Below are positions 1 to 12,600 of a DNA stretch of 64,000 bases, piece after piece. The notes below the pieces were generated by a model that searched no databases, was not told where the DNA came from, and saw only the letters and a list, made by a program, of their open reading frames with translations. The stretch spans positions 18,573,192-18,637,191 of the forward strand of contig CM076854.1 of assembly GCA_039519185.1 (NCBI GenBank). The letters are read 5' to 3'. Source of the stretch: Astragalus membranaceus. Its lineage: Eukaryota; Streptophyta; Magnoliopsida; Fabales; Fabaceae. A program made the translations under genes and the position numbers. How positions within the stretch are numbered: position 1 is the first letter of the stretch; each line of letters starts with the position of its first letter.

Positions 1-260
1 TTTTTGGCAATGCTGTCAAATGCGCACGACCCGTGCGTCCAGGGCGCACGACCCGTGCGTCCAGGGCGCACGACCCGTGCGTCCAGGGCGCACGACCCGT
101 GCGCCTGGTTCGGGTTCAGTGTGCAAAAATGTCAAACAGGGGGCGCACGACCCGTGCGTCCAAGGGCACGACCCGTGCGCCCAGTTCTGTCCAAAATTTT
201 CAAGTTGCCCAAAATAATTCCGTTTTGATTCCAATCCTTTCCTAATCCTTTCCTAACCCT

Positions 261-268
261 TATATAAG
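261..268 (+). promoter_or_regulatory. probable TATA box of chromovirus LTR
   Basis: TATATAAG lies inside the LTR (the same motif is at 15234-15241 in the 3' LTR), a plausible core promoter for the element RNA. In this copy the LARD lies between the TATA box and gag-pol, so a transcript starting here must cross 8.3 kb of foreign sequence. Confidence 0.5.
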
Positions 269-692
269 GATATTAGGCTTATGATGCCATGATTTTGGGT
301 GTGTTACAAAGGGTTTTATAAAACGCTTTTGATGTCTAAACCATTTCGAAAAACCGAATAATAGCCTACGTGTGCGGATATGTTTTATTGATAACAAATG
401 GACTATGAGTCCTATGTGGTAAAGTATAATTTAATGAACTAAATGTTCATATGATTGTAGATATATATATGTTATATCGAGTTTGGGTGACGACCCATGT
501 TGACATACTAGGCGGGGAAGTCATGAACCCTTACCCTAGGCTCTGTGCCATTAGGAAACACTATTGGTTATGGGGTTCGCCGGGATTAGCAGTGCGTGCA
601 GTCGGTGTTATGTTAAAAGTTATGTGTTACGTCCGCCAGGGATTAGCAGTGCGTGCAGTCGGTGGTACGTAGAATTGTTTTGTAGTACGGTG

Positions 693-697
693 CACCG
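693..697. repeat. target-site duplication CACCG (left copy)
   Basis: CACCG directly precedes the LARD LTR and is repeated at 8969-8973 directly after it. The undisturbed 3' LTR of the chromovirus has a single CACCG at the matching place (about 15666), which proves the insertion. Confidence 0.95.
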
Positions 698-1335
698 TGT
701 AACACCCCCTTCTAATTATCTATTATTTAATAAAATCAGAGTTCTCTTTTTTTTTTTAAAACAAATACTAGAGAGTGCTACATTTACTTCACGGAAATAA
801 ATCAACATCAAAATAGCATAGTTCGGCTAAAAAGCCACCAGATACATAGCACCAAATCCAAGTCAAAGGGGCTAGCCCACGAATGTGAAATACAGTCATC
901 ATCACGGCGGAAATAAAAATAAATCTCAAATACATCACCAAAACAGTCTAAGGACATCAAATGAAATAACAGCTAAACTAGGACGCCCCTCCCCCCGGTG
1001 CTACATATCAGAGCATGACTCCTACTAGAAGAAGGCATAAGGGCAACCTTCACTCGCTATCACCTGCACGTTGCCGACATAAGAAGCAACATAAAAGGCA
1101 GTAGGGTGAGTCTCTTTACATAAGCAATAGCATACGGAATAAGCGTCAACTAGGAAAGACAACTAGGCACACCAATTCACAACAATATTAACACACACCA
1201 CTACTTTACATCATCGAGAAACATCACCGAACAACACCAACAACAACAATAGGCACAACCACACCAACATCACCAAATGCATGAGTATATGCATGAATGC
1301 AACCCAACACCAAGGGCATATGCATGTGGATCCAT

Positions 1336-1538
1336 AGGCCGAAGCCTCTGCTCACCAAATATAATTAGGCCGAAGCCTCTGCTCGTCATAATAGGCCGAA
1401 GCCTCTGCTCGTCATAATATGCACATGAGTTATGCAACACTATGCACAATGCACCAGAAAATAATCAACAACCAAGGTCAACTCAGTGATACCATAGCAC
1501 CGACACCAATAACTCATGATAGGCCGAAGCCTCTGCTC
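1336..1538. repeat. short repeats (AGGCCGAAGCCTCTGCTC) in LARD LTR
   Basis: Four copies of an 18-base core: three close together at about 1337-1410 and one more near 1521. The same set recurs at about 7041-7242 in the other LTR. The unit holds a small inverted repeat (AGGC...GCCT). Confidence 0.85.
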
Positions 1539-1965
1539 GTCGTAATATGCACCGTCACACACCAATATCACACCAATGATTAATGAAACTCATCACCCCA
1601 AATAATTAATGGAATTCATCACACCAAATAATCAATAGGCCCACCGGAACTATTAATTCACCCACCAATCACACCATAATACACTCACCAAATCAACCCA
1701 CCACTCACATCAACACACCAATTTCAATTAGGCCAATTTAGGATTTAACACAGCATAGGGAAAGTGAGTAAAAATTGAAATTTAGACACTTGAACACCTC
1801 AGCCCAGAACCACCAGTAAAATAATCCATTTTTGCATAAAACCAAAACATTTGGATAGACACTGAAATTAGCTTCGAAACGCATTTTGAACCACCCAATT
1901 TGGACAACCGAGTAAAAAGTTACGTCAAAAACAAGTTTGGAACATTTTAGGCAACATCCTGGTTT

Positions 1966-2040
1966 TGGCGCCCAGCAAAACTGGCGCAGGGGGAACATGG
2001 CGCCCAGCAAAACTGGCGCAGGGGGAACATGGCGCCCAGG
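1966..2040. repeat. 32-bp tandem duplication with GGCGCC cores in LARD LTR
   Basis: A unit starting TGGCGCCCAGCAAAACTGGC is duplicated in tandem, followed by further GGCGCC hexamers to about 2110. The same arrangement is at about 7670-7815. These are the most GC-rich stretches of an otherwise AT-rich LTR. Confidence 0.8.
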
Positions 2041-3264
2041 CACAAGGCGCCTAGCACCAGACACAGCAACAGGAACAGCAAGCCTTGGCGCCCATGGCTA
2101 AGGCGCCTAGGAACAGAATTTTTGCTCAACTTGCAACCAAATTTTCTCTCTCATTTCTTAATGAAATTGGATGAAACCAGTGCTCATTTTGAAGGGAATT
2201 GAGTCTACTTTCCAACTAAGCAACAATCATTAAAAACGGAGTTCGAATGAGGACACAAAACTTGCCAATACCGAACCTCTACACAGATTGATTCCAGAAA
2301 TTTGACCCAACTCTGGAGACTCATAACTTGAGCTACACAGCTCCAAATTGAACGAAACTAGTGCCAAAACGACCGGCTTTAAGTCTATTTTCGAAAACAA
2401 TCAGCCACATAATTTTTGGATTAACCAAACAGTACCAGTTTTCAGAAAACCGAAACAGTATCAGAATGCACCAAAAACCCTAAGTGAATAGACTCATCAT
2501 ACTCAATCACCAACACCACAATTTCATCGAATTGAATAAAACCCCACACCAATTATCACTATGAATGCTAACCATCACGTTTTCCACCAAAAAAAAATAC
2601 CATTTAGTCATAACATCAAACACCTAGCATGCATCATTCATATTGTGTCCTACTCAACACCAATCAAGCAAGTCTTTGCACAAACACATTTTCAGCATGA
2701 TAACAACATTAAAACACGCCAACCATTCATGGAAATCACCCTAGAACCTAAATCTAGACAACACTCATCACATACACTATTAAAGATGCAAAGGAGAGCC
2801 CCCTAACCTTAGAAATTTGAAGACACCAAGCCAAGCCCCTAGGAATCACCCCAAGTCTCCTCCTTCCTTAAACCTTCACGAAGTCCTCCTCTTCTCTCTC
2901 TTGGAGGCGCACTCCTCTTCTTTTCTTTTCCTCTCTCTAGCTCACGGCTCTCTCTCACTCTCTACTCTTTTCTTTCTTTCTTTTTGATTTTGGGTGGAAT
3001 GGAAAACTAACCCTCAAACCCCTAAGGTTATTTCGAAACCTATGGCCAACTAATGGGTCATGGGCCTTCATTTGCACCTCCTCAATCACTCAAACACCTC
3101 CTATTTACTTAAAACACCATATCGTAATTCTAATTTAATTACACCCATAATTAATTATTTCTAATATTAAAATAAACCCTTATAAATTAATATTTATCAT
3201 TCCCACCCCATAGTCTCTATTTAATTAATTAAAATAACTAATCAAATATTTTTGGGCTGTTACA

Positions 3265-3278
3265 ACTCTCCCCCACTT
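3265..3278 (-). other. polypurine tract of LARD
   Basis: The minus strand reads AAGTGGGGGAGAGT directly before the LTR start TGTAACA, the normal place for plus-strand priming. Upstream of it the minus strand has a GAGGACGAAATT block much like the GAGGACAAAATT block before the chromovirus polypurine tract at 14043-14073. Confidence 0.85.
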
Positions 3279-3769
3279 AAAAGAATTTCGTCCTCGAAAT
3301 TTCCTCCTGCCAATGCTAACACTCCTTCACTAACCAACTGCGGCATCTAGACAACTAGTGCTATCTAATACGCTGATCATTATTTCTTTGATTACCGGCG
3401 ATAAGTGATCGGGCGGCCGTCCCTCCTACTTGTCCAGCCAGATAACTTCAAGAAACAACAATCAGGTCCACTCTCTAACGGTTCCCCATGGGTCTTCGAT
3501 AGAGTTTTGGGCGTAATCACATCGGTACCATGTGACCACCCCCAAGCCCCATTAAAGTTCCTTCCCATCATAACATTCCCCAACATAATCGCAACATCGA
3601 ATGACAACAGCAACATTAACAGCAGTCCATAATGCATATAGGATTCACAACAAGTCTCATAGTTTTCCTCACAACAGTCAGCATCATTACAACGGACATC
3701 ATACAGCATGTCGCAACAACAACTCAATAATGGCCATAGGCCTACAACAGCATGGAATAAATCAAACAA

Positions 3770-3960
3770 TTCGGGCCATCCAGCGGTACCCTCAACAAGA
3801 CAATGTGGGCCATTCGGCGTTACCCACGACATAACAACAATGTGGGCCATTCGGCGATACCCACAACAACAACAACACAATAACTTGGGCCATTCGGCGG
3901 TACCCAAGACAACAACAAAACAACAACATAACTTGGGCCATTCGGCGGTACCCAAGACAA
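3770..3960. repeat. minisatellite with GGGCCATTCGGCGGTACCC core
   Basis: Five imperfect copies of a unit of about 35-50 bp (core GGCCATTCGGCG followed by a TACCC step), spaced by CAA-rich linkers of variable length. It lies in the minus-strand 3' region near the polypurine tract, a known hot spot for tandem repeats in plant LTR elements. Confidence 0.8.
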
Positions 3961-4249
3961 CAACATAAACATCAACATCATTAATACCAACATAATCGTC
4001 AACACATCATTAACAACCATCAACATCAACATAATCATCATGAACAACAACATAATCACGACAATGGGCGCTAATGCGCCAACAACCAACAACAGCAACA
4101 ACAAATCAACAATCAACTAAACTTGCCACTCAGGCACAACAACGACGACAACGAAAACATCGTCATCATAACGACCACACAACACGACAATAACCAAAAA
4201 TAGGCACAACTCATAAAAATAGGAGCAGTGCATAAAATTAGGGACTGTA

Positions 4250-4395
4250 ACAGTAAGCTTCAGAATACAGTAACAATTATTTTCAGAAACAGCGGCAGTA
4301 GTTTTCAGAAAAACAGTAACAATAATTTTCGGAAAACATCAACAATGATTTTCTGAAAACAGCAACAATAATTTTTAGAAAAACAGCAACATGAG
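4250..4395. repeat. imperfect 30-bp repeats (ACAGTAACAATAATTTTCAG)
   Basis: About five diverged copies of a 27-32 bp unit built from an ACAGyAACAATrATTTT core and a CAGAAAA tail. AT-rich, with no coding potential. Confidence 0.65.
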
Positions 4396-6385
4396 ATGTA
4401 CATATTATTATTCATCAATCACACGAATTCAACAAGGCATCATGGTATGATTGTCAGCTTAAGAAAGAATCATGGCCAGCATGTAGCAGTTACTAATCAC
4501 AAAAGAAAGTGGCTTTTTAGAGTTAATGATAACCATCCATATAGTTCGGTGTAGGGAAAATAATTAATCTCGTGGAAACAGCAGTTAAAGCATTAAAACA
4601 GCTAGAAGGGCCCACGCATGGAAACATCAATTCACAGCTAAAGGCAAATATACGAAAGGTTCAATCACATACATGCGCAACATACTTGTTTAGGATTCTT
4701 TCGACACGGGAAATAAAACATGTTATAGAAAATTGATTTTCCTTACCAGACTGAACATCAGCTTAACATTTTGGGATAAGACATCCTTAAGAACATACGG
4801 TAACAAAAGCTAACTCAAAGAAGGGCACAAACAGTGCCAATGCACATTTTAAATCCTAAGGTTCTTCAAAATCACGTAGCGTAACTATAAAGAGCGCAAC
4901 CGCCAAAACAAAATCAGGAAGACTCAGTGTAGACAGCTATAGGTCATATTTATCATTTTGCCAAAAGAATTTTCCACCCAATTATGAAAATCGAAACAAT
5001 GCTATTATTCTGTACCAATTATTATCAGTGTTAAATTGATAAAATAAAATTTTGACCCCTCTCCGGTGCACTACTTGATATGTCATACTAGGAGGGTCCA
5101 CCCAAATACACCAAAATAGCAATTAGAAAGATTGGGACAGAATACGTGGGATAATAATAACATAAATTATAACTCATTTTAAAATCTTTTCACGTGGCTT
5201 GAAAAAGAGGACAACACAATAGTTAGGGCGTTCAAACCAAAAAATTTGTCACTTGCAGCAGTCAAGGTAGCTAAACATCGTAACGTAATTGGCAAGACCA
5301 ATTCACAAGGCACTTAACGTGTAGCATCATTGTGCAATCAAAAGCACACCGTAGTAAAAACAAGACCAGTGTCCATTTATTAAAATAATTTTAATACCAT
5401 CACTAGTATCCAAATATAAAATTGTTTTAATAGATGTCAAAAGCAATTTTCAGAAATCTCTTTACTTTCCAGGTTACAAAACCACACAGTGTAAATCAAG
5501 AGACAATAACCAAAAAGATTTTGTCTAAAAATTCAAGCGCTCAATGTCAACTTCACGAAGCATGGGAATTAGAAAATAATTCATGAGGACTCTAAACTCA
5601 CAATCACTGCATGTCAAAAATAATTCAGGAATACAGAGTAAAGAAAGATTAGCCGACTAACATGCATAAGTTGATTGGTAGCAATATAGCAAATTTAGCC
5701 CTTCAATAGAAAACAGTTATAAGTCAAGGGAATGGAAACTTAACATATTTAAGCGGGGACGTCATTACGCAGAGTGATCGAAACATTATTGCATGTTATC
5801 AACATAGTAACAAGTTAAATAATCAGCAAAACCATTTTACAATACAATTAGCATTAACATCAAGACACACCACAAAGAGTTTCACGTAAGGCTTAGTGTT
5901 GATTAATTAAAATAGTTTAAGCAAATCAAAACACATGTGAGTATCAACAACAATCACATCGTTGGAAACACACAAGCACATCAATTACACATTCAAAACT
6001 TGGGTCGCCAAATCACGGTGTAATTCCTTGGGGACCACACTAATGAAGTCAAGATTCACACAACCAAAAAGTTAACAATAAGAACCAAAAACACGAGAAA
6101 CAAGGTTCACACACAGAAATACGATACAACCCACAATAAATAAAATCACAGAGTTCTCACAACAAGAAGGTTAAAAAAAAAACAAACCAAAACAACAACA
6201 CATGATTCACACCTAGGAACACAACAAAACGCATAACGCTAGTAGGGACATCTCCCCCACTAGTTCACCTACCATTGGCAACCTTTGGTGTACCTGCAAC
6301 ACAACAATGGTCAGCACTAAAAAGACAACAGTTGGTCGTTAACCGACACAACGACTCGACGACTTGGCCGGACGGACCAACCATT

Positions 6386-6397
6386 GCTCTGATACCA
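6386..6397 (-). other. primer binding site of LARD (tRNA-iMet)
   Basis: The minus strand reads TGGTATCAGAGC, complementary to the 3' end of plant initiator tRNA-Met, four bases after the LTR end. The chromovirus uses the same 12-mer at 9521-9532. Confidence 0.9.
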
Positions 6398-6401
6398 CTA
6401 T

Positions 6402-8968
6402 TGTAACACCCCCTTCTAATTATCTATTATTTAATAAAATCAGAGTTCTCTTTTTTTTTTTAAAACAAATACTAGAGAGTGCTACATTTACTTCACGGAA
6501 ATAAATCAACATCAAAATAGCATAGTTCGGCTAAAAAGCCACCAGATACATAGCACCAAATCCAAGTCAAAGGGGCTAGCCCACGAATGTGAAATACAGT
6601 CATCATCACGGCGGAAATAAAAATAAATCTCAAATACATCACCAAAACAGTCTAAGGACATCAAATGAAATAACAGCTAAACTAGGACGCCCCTCCCCCC
6701 GGTGCTACATATCAGAGCATGACTCCTACTAGAAGAAGGCATAAGGGCAACCTTCACTCGCTATCACCTGCACGTTGCCGACATAAGAAGCAACATAAAA
6801 GGCAGTAGGGTGAGTCTCTTTACATAAGCAATAGCATACGGAATAAGCGTCAACTAGGAAAGACAACTAGGCACACCAATTCACAACAATATTAACACAC
6901 ACCACTACTTTACATCATCGAGAAACATCACCGAACAACACCAACAACAACAATAGGCACAACCACACCAACATCACCAAATGCATGAGTATATGCATGA
7001 ATGCAACCCAACACCAAGGGCATATGCATGTGGATCCATAGGCCGAAGCCTCTGCTCACCAAATATAATTAGGCCGAAGCCTCTGCTCGTCATAATAGGC
7101 CGAAGCCTCTGCTCGTCATAATATGCACATGAGTTATGCAACACTATGCACAATGCACCAGAAAATAATCAACAACCAAGGTCAACTCAGTGATACCATA
7201 GCACCGACACCAATAACTCATGATAGGCCGAAGCCTCTGCTCGTCGTAATATGCACCGTCACACACCAATATCACACCAATGATTAATGAAACTCATCAC
7301 CCCAAATAATTAATGGAATTCATCACACCAAATAATCAATAGGCCCACCGGAACTATTAATTCACCCACCAATCACACCATAATACACTCACCAAATCAA
7401 CCCACCACTCACATCAACACACCAATTTCAATTAGGCCAATTTAGGATTTAACACAGCATAGGGAAAGTGAGTAAAAATTGAAATTTAGACACTTGAACA
7501 CCTCAGCCCAGAACCACCAGTAAAATAATCCATTTTTGCATAAAACCAGAACATTTGGATAGACACTGAAATTAGCTTCGAAACGCATTTTGAACCACCC
7601 AATTTGGACAACCGAGTAAAAAGTTACGTCAAAAACAAGTTTGGAACATTTTAGGCAACATCCTGGTTTTGGCGCCCAGCAAAACTGGCGCAGGGGGAAC
7701 ATGGCGCCCAGCAAAACTGGCGCAGGGGGAACATGGCGCCCAGGCACAAGGCGCCTAGCACCAGACACAGCAACAGGAACAGCAAGCCTTGGCGCCCATG
7801 GCTAAGGCGCCTAGGAACAGAATTTTTGCTCAACTTGCAACCAAATTTTCTCTCTCATTTCTTAATGAAATTGGATGAAACCAGTGCTCATTTTGAAGGG
7901 AATTGAGTCTACTTTCCAACTAAGCAACAATCATTAAAAACGGAGTTCGAATGAGGACACAAAACTTGCCAATACCGAACCTCTACACAGATTGATTCCA
8001 GAAATTTGACCCAACTCTGGAGACTCATAACTTGAGCTACACAGCTCCAAATTGAACGAAACTAGTGCCAAAACGACCGGCTTTAAGTCTATTTTCGAAA
8101 ACAATCAGCCACATAATTTTTGGATTAACCAAACAGTACCAGTTTTCAGAAAACCGAAACAGTATCAGAATGCACCAAAAACCCTAAGTGAATAGACTCA
8201 TCATACTCAATCACCAACACCACAATTTCATCGAATTGAATAAAACCCCACACCAATTATCACTATGAATGCTAACCATCACGTTTTCCACCAAAAAAAA
8301 ATACCATTTAGTCATAACATCAAACACCTAGCATGCATCATTCATATTGTGTCCTACTCAACACCAATCAAGCAAGTCTTTGCACAAACACATTTTCAGC
8401 ATGATAACAACATTAAAACACGCCAACCATTCATGGAAATCACCCTAGAACCTAAATCTAGACAACACTCATCACATACACTATTAAAGATGCAAAGGAG
8501 AGCCCCCTAACCTTAGAAATTTGAAGACACCAAGCCAAGCCCCTAGGAATCACCCCAAGTCTCCTCCTTCCTTAAACCTTCACGAAGTCCTCCTCTTCTC
8601 TCTCTTGGAGGCGCACTCCTCTTCTTTTCTTTTCCTCTCTCTAGCTCACGGCTCTCTCTCACTCTCTACTCTTTTCTTTCTTTCTTTTTGATTTTGGGTG
8701 GAATGGAAAACTAACCCTCAAACCCCTAAGGTTATTTCGAAACCTATGGCCAACTAATGGGTCATGGGCCTTCATTTGCACCTCCTCAATCACTCAAACA
8801 CCTCCTATTTACTTAAAACACCATATCGTAATTCTAATTTAATTACACCCATAATTAATTATTTCTAATATTAAAATAAACCCTTATAAATTAATATTTA
8901 TCATTCCCACCCCATAGTCTCTATTTAATTAATTAAAATAACTAATCAAATATTTTTGGGCTGTTACA
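6402..8968 (-). repeat. LARD LTR (5' LTR on the minus strand)
   Basis: Same length (2567 bp) and sequence as 698-3264 apart from the single substitution I could find. It is followed at 8969-8973 by the second CACCG copy. Confidence 0.95.
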
Positions 8969-9518
8969 CACCGGGATTAGCAGTGCGTGCAGTCGGTGTC
9001 GTACTAAGTTAGAATACTATCACACGGTTCACCGGGATTAGCAGTGCGTGCAGTCGGTGTCGTGTTAAATTAACCAGGATTTATAATTAGACCGAGAGTG
9101 TTAGTAGGGGTCTCGGTAGAACTCACTGAGATTGTATCTCACTGTTTAATTGTTGTTGTTTTACAGACAAACAGGGACAGAAGAAACCTCAGAGGCACGA
9201 GTAGGTGGCCCCGGGAGGAGAATAATGACTTAGCTTTATGTTCAAGTTTATTTTCCTTCTGTTGCCTATGTATTACAACACTATGGCATTAGTGTTTTGT
9301 TTATCCTTTTCCGCTTTCTTGTATGACTCTGATTACCGCAGTTGCTGACAGTTATGGTCTGAGTACCGAATGATCTTATTTGTGTATAAGATGGTTATGT
9401 CGTATTTCAGCAAAATATTATAATGGTATTCAGTGTCTAAACAGGAAATTTTTATCTCTGATGTTTATATTTGGTACGCTTTGGTATTTTTACAAGTTAA
9501 ATATACCGGGGTGTTACA
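8969..9518 (+). repeat. 5' LTR of chromovirus, second segment
   Basis: Resumes at the duplicated CACCG and continues to the LTR end GGGGTGTTACA, matching 15666-16214 of the 3' LTR. It includes two of the four copies of a 30-bp element beginning CACCGGGATTAGCAGTGCG and ending CGGTG. The first five bases are the right target duplication of the LARD. Confidence 0.92.
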
Positions 9519-9520
9519 GT

Positions 9521-9532
9521 TGGTATCAGAGC
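9521..9532 (+). other. primer binding site of chromovirus (tRNA-iMet)
   Basis: TGGTATCAGAGC lies two bases after the LTR end, complementary to the 3' end of plant initiator tRNA-Met, the usual first-strand primer of Tekay-type elements. Confidence 0.93.
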
Positions 9533-9652
9533 GGTTCGACCTAGTCGGACTTAGCTTTTAGGGTCTTTACTTTCTCCAGTCGTGATTTTCTTAGTATGCT
9601 ATTAGACATTGAGCTTGATCAACTTAATACTTTGTGCATATTTCGCAGAATC

Positions 9653-12600
9653 ATGGCCAGAAGAGGTAGAGGCGTTCCTCCTCCTGTTGATCCAAACTTT
9701 GAATGGATGCAGAATATCATCGAGAATCAGCAAAAGATGATGCAGGATATGTTGCAAATGCAGCATGACCAAATGGCTCTGCAGCAGCCCAATGTTCAAC
9801 CCCATCAGGAAGATCCTAACCGGGCATATTTTCAATTTCAAAAGATGAAGCCCCCGACTTTCAAAGGAGGAGCGGATCCAATGACCGCCTACTATTGGAC
9901 TGATTCAATGGAGAAAATTTTTCAAACCTTGCAATGCGGGGAAGAAGAGAAAGTAATATTTGCGGCAAATGTGCTCGATGAAGATGCCCACACCTGGTGG
10001 TGTAATGCAAGACATATGATGGAACTCCAAGAAACTCCCCTAACTTGGGACAACTTCAAGGAATTATTTCTGAAGCAATATTTCCCTTCGGTGAAGAAGC
10101 TGAGTAAACAAGCAGAGTTTGTAAATCTTAAGCAAGGTGATATGTCGGTTGGGGAGTACGCTGCGAAATTTGAAAGACTGTCTCAGTTCTATGAGTTGGG
10201 AAAGTATGCCCCAAATGATATGTGGAAAATGCAAATGTTCAAAGAAGGTCTCCGAGCTGATGTGAACCAAGGACTCAGTTCTTACACCTTGGTTAATTAT
10301 CTTGCCTTAGTGCAACAAGCATATGTTGCTGAGGAGGATCTGAGGAAAATGTATGCTGAGAAGAAAGACTATTGGAAGGGCAAGAAAAAGGTTGCTGAAT
10401 CTTCTACTCCATCCAGGCCATTCAAGGGAAGTAATTATAAAGGAAAGCAGGCACAATCCTTTGACTCATCAAAGTTCCGCAAATGTGATACTTGTGGAAG
10501 ACATCATCAGGGTGACTGTCGTCAAAGGCCAAACCGGTGCTATAATTGTAACGAGGAGGGCCACTATTCAAATGAATGCCCGAAAAAGAAGAGTTTTCAA
10601 GGAGCACCCAATGCTCCTAGGCAGGGGCGAATCAACACGTTGGACGCTCGAACCGTCACACCAACAGATAATCTCCTGAGGGGTACGGGATCTCTTTTTA
10701 ATAACTCAGTCAATATTTTATATGATTCCGGTGCAACTCATTGTTTTATATCACAAGCATGTGTCGATCGGTTGGGTTTAGCATTATCTGAGCTATCCGA
10801 ACCGATAACTATTTTAACTGCTGCCAAGGGTCGAGTCCAGACCCAATCATTGTGTGAAAATTGCCTACTTGTCATAGGGGACAGACAATTTGTTGTGAAA
10901 TTTATCTGCTTGCCTATGAGAAGCATGGACATTGTTCTGGGTATGAATTGGATGGCTGAAAATCATGTAACAATCAACTGTGCCGATCGAACCATTAGCT
11001 TCGCCTCCGAATCCGTAGGGTTGACACAGGCAGATTTTGAAGCAACGATCTCTTACACCGAAGCAAGCCAGTCATTATTCCAAGGTGCGGAAGCTATTCT
11101 TATTATGTTGTCTGCATCTACTGAAACGGGTTTAGACTTGTCGTCTGTGCAAGTGGTAAATGAATTTCTAGATGTCTTTCCTGAGGAAGTTTCATCCTTA
11201 CCTCCTGACAGAGAGGTAGAATTCTCAATAGAATTGATTCCTGGTACAGGGTCGATATCTATTGCCCCTTATAGGATGTCTCCTTTAGAATTGAAGGAAT
11301 TGAAGTCTCAACTAGAAGAGTTAATATCGAAGAGATTTATCCGACCGAGTGCTTCTCCATGGGGTGCTCCGGTATTGCTAGTTAAGAAGAAGGACGGAAG
11401 CATGAGGTTGTGTATTGACTACCGTCAACTCAACAAGGTGACTATTAAAAACAAATATCCATTGCCGAGGATAGATGATTTGCTTGACCAACTTCGAGGT
11501 GCAGTGGTATTTTCAAAAATTGATCTTAGATCGGGCTATCATCAAATAAAAGTTAGAGCCTTAGATATTCCGAAGACGGCCTTCCGTACGAGGTATGGAC
11601 ATTACGAGTTCGTAGTAATGCCCTTCGGTTTGACTAATGCTCCAGCGGTATTCATGGATTACATGAACCGAGTATTCCATACTTATCTCGATCAGTTTGT
11701 AGTAGTTTTTATTGATGATATCTTGGTGTACTCTAAGACCATTGAGGAACATGTTCAACATCTCCGCATTGTTCTGAACGTGCTCCGAGAAAAGAAATTG
11801 TATGCTAAGCCGTTGAAGTGTGACTTCTGGATGCCGCAAGTAAAGTTTTTGGGACACGTGATTTCCCAATCGGGAGTTGCGGTGGATCCCAGTAAGGTGG
11901 AAGCTGTATTGAACTGGGAAAGACCAACATCTGTTACAGAAATAAGAAGTTTCTTGGGTCTAGCTGGTTACTATAGGAGGTTTATTCAAGGTTTCTCACA
12001 ACTGGTTCTTCCACTTACCCGGTTGACTCGTAAGGCCCAACCGTTTATATGGGATGCCGATTGTGAGGAATGTTTTCAGGAATTGAAGGTTAGGTTGACT
12101 TCTGCTCCAATCCTAATTCTTCCAGATCCGTCTTTGGAATTTCAAATTTTCAGCGATGCTTCTGGGAAGGGTTTGGGATGTGTTCTCATGCAAAACCAAC
12201 AAGTTGTAGCTTATGCCTCCAGACAGTTGAAGACTCATGAAGAGAATTATCCGACTCATGATCTGGAGTTGGCAGCTATTGTGTACGCACTGAAGATTTG
12301 GAGACATTACCTATATGGGTCTCGTTTCGAAGTCTTCAGTGATCATAAAAGCTTGAAGTATTTGTTTGATCAGAAGGAATTGAATAACAGGCAGAGAAGG
12401 TGGGTGGAATTTCTGAAGGATTATGACTTCGAATTGAAGTATCATCCGGGAAAGGCTAATGTCGTAGCCGATGCACTAAGTAGGAAATCCATTCACGTAG
12501 CAAAGTTTATGATGCATGAAATGGAATTGTTGGAGTCCTTTAGGGACTTGAATTTGAATGCAAGATCAAGGAAGAACCGGTTAGTGCTGAGCCACATGAG

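Larger units (their letters stand above)
1..697 (+). repeat. 5' LTR of chromovirus, first segment
   Basis: Matches 15018-15665 of the 3' LTR. The first about 940 bp of the LTR lie outside the window. The segment stops at the LARD insertion point and resumes after 8973. It carries three full copies plus a variant of a 22-bp GC-rich unit at about 28-115; the 3' LTR has one full copy plus the variant. Confidence 0.9.
698..3264 (-). repeat. LARD LTR (3' LTR on the minus strand)
   Basis: Starts TGTAACACCCC and ends GGGCTGTTACA on the plus strand, so its ends are inverted repeats. It holds several short repeats (see 1336-1538 and 1966-2040). Small frames such as 1738-2064 and 2561-2806 recur unchanged in the other LTR only because the LTRs are copies; I see no protein family in them. 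Confidence 0.95.
3279..6385 (-). other. non-coding interior of LARD
   Basis: About 3.1 kb without any frame I can assign to gag, protease, RT, RNase H or integrase on either strand. Apart from two short-repeat blocks (about 3770-3960 and 4250-4395) it is AT-rich unique sequence. It probably serves as the packaged RNA body of a non-autonomous element. Confidence 0.75.
698..8968 (-). mobile_element. LARD-type non-autonomous LTR retrotransposon
   Basis: Two direct repeats of 2567 bp (698-3264 and 6402-8968) flank a 3.1 kb interior with no gag, protease, RT or integrase. On the minus strand a tRNA-iMet primer site follows the LTR at 6386-6397 and a polypurine tract precedes the other LTR at 3265-3278, which fixes the orientation. 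A perfect 5-bp target duplication surrounds it. Comparing the LTRs by eye I found one substitution (near 1847 versus 7551), so the insertion is recent. Large LTRs, a long non-coding interior and intact cis-signals fit a LARD. The sequence around its polypurine tract resembles that of the surrounding chromovirus, so a Tekay-like helper is likely. Confidence 0.92.

Noticed and set aside
28..115. CRISPR-like direct repeats (22-bp GC-rich units)
   Set aside because: The units are head-to-tail without unique spacers and lie inside a plant LTR; a minisatellite explains them.
1738..2806. Small frames of 60-108 codons that recur exactly at 7442-8510
   Set aside because: Their conservation comes from the LTR duplication, not from selection; no protein family or start context supports them.
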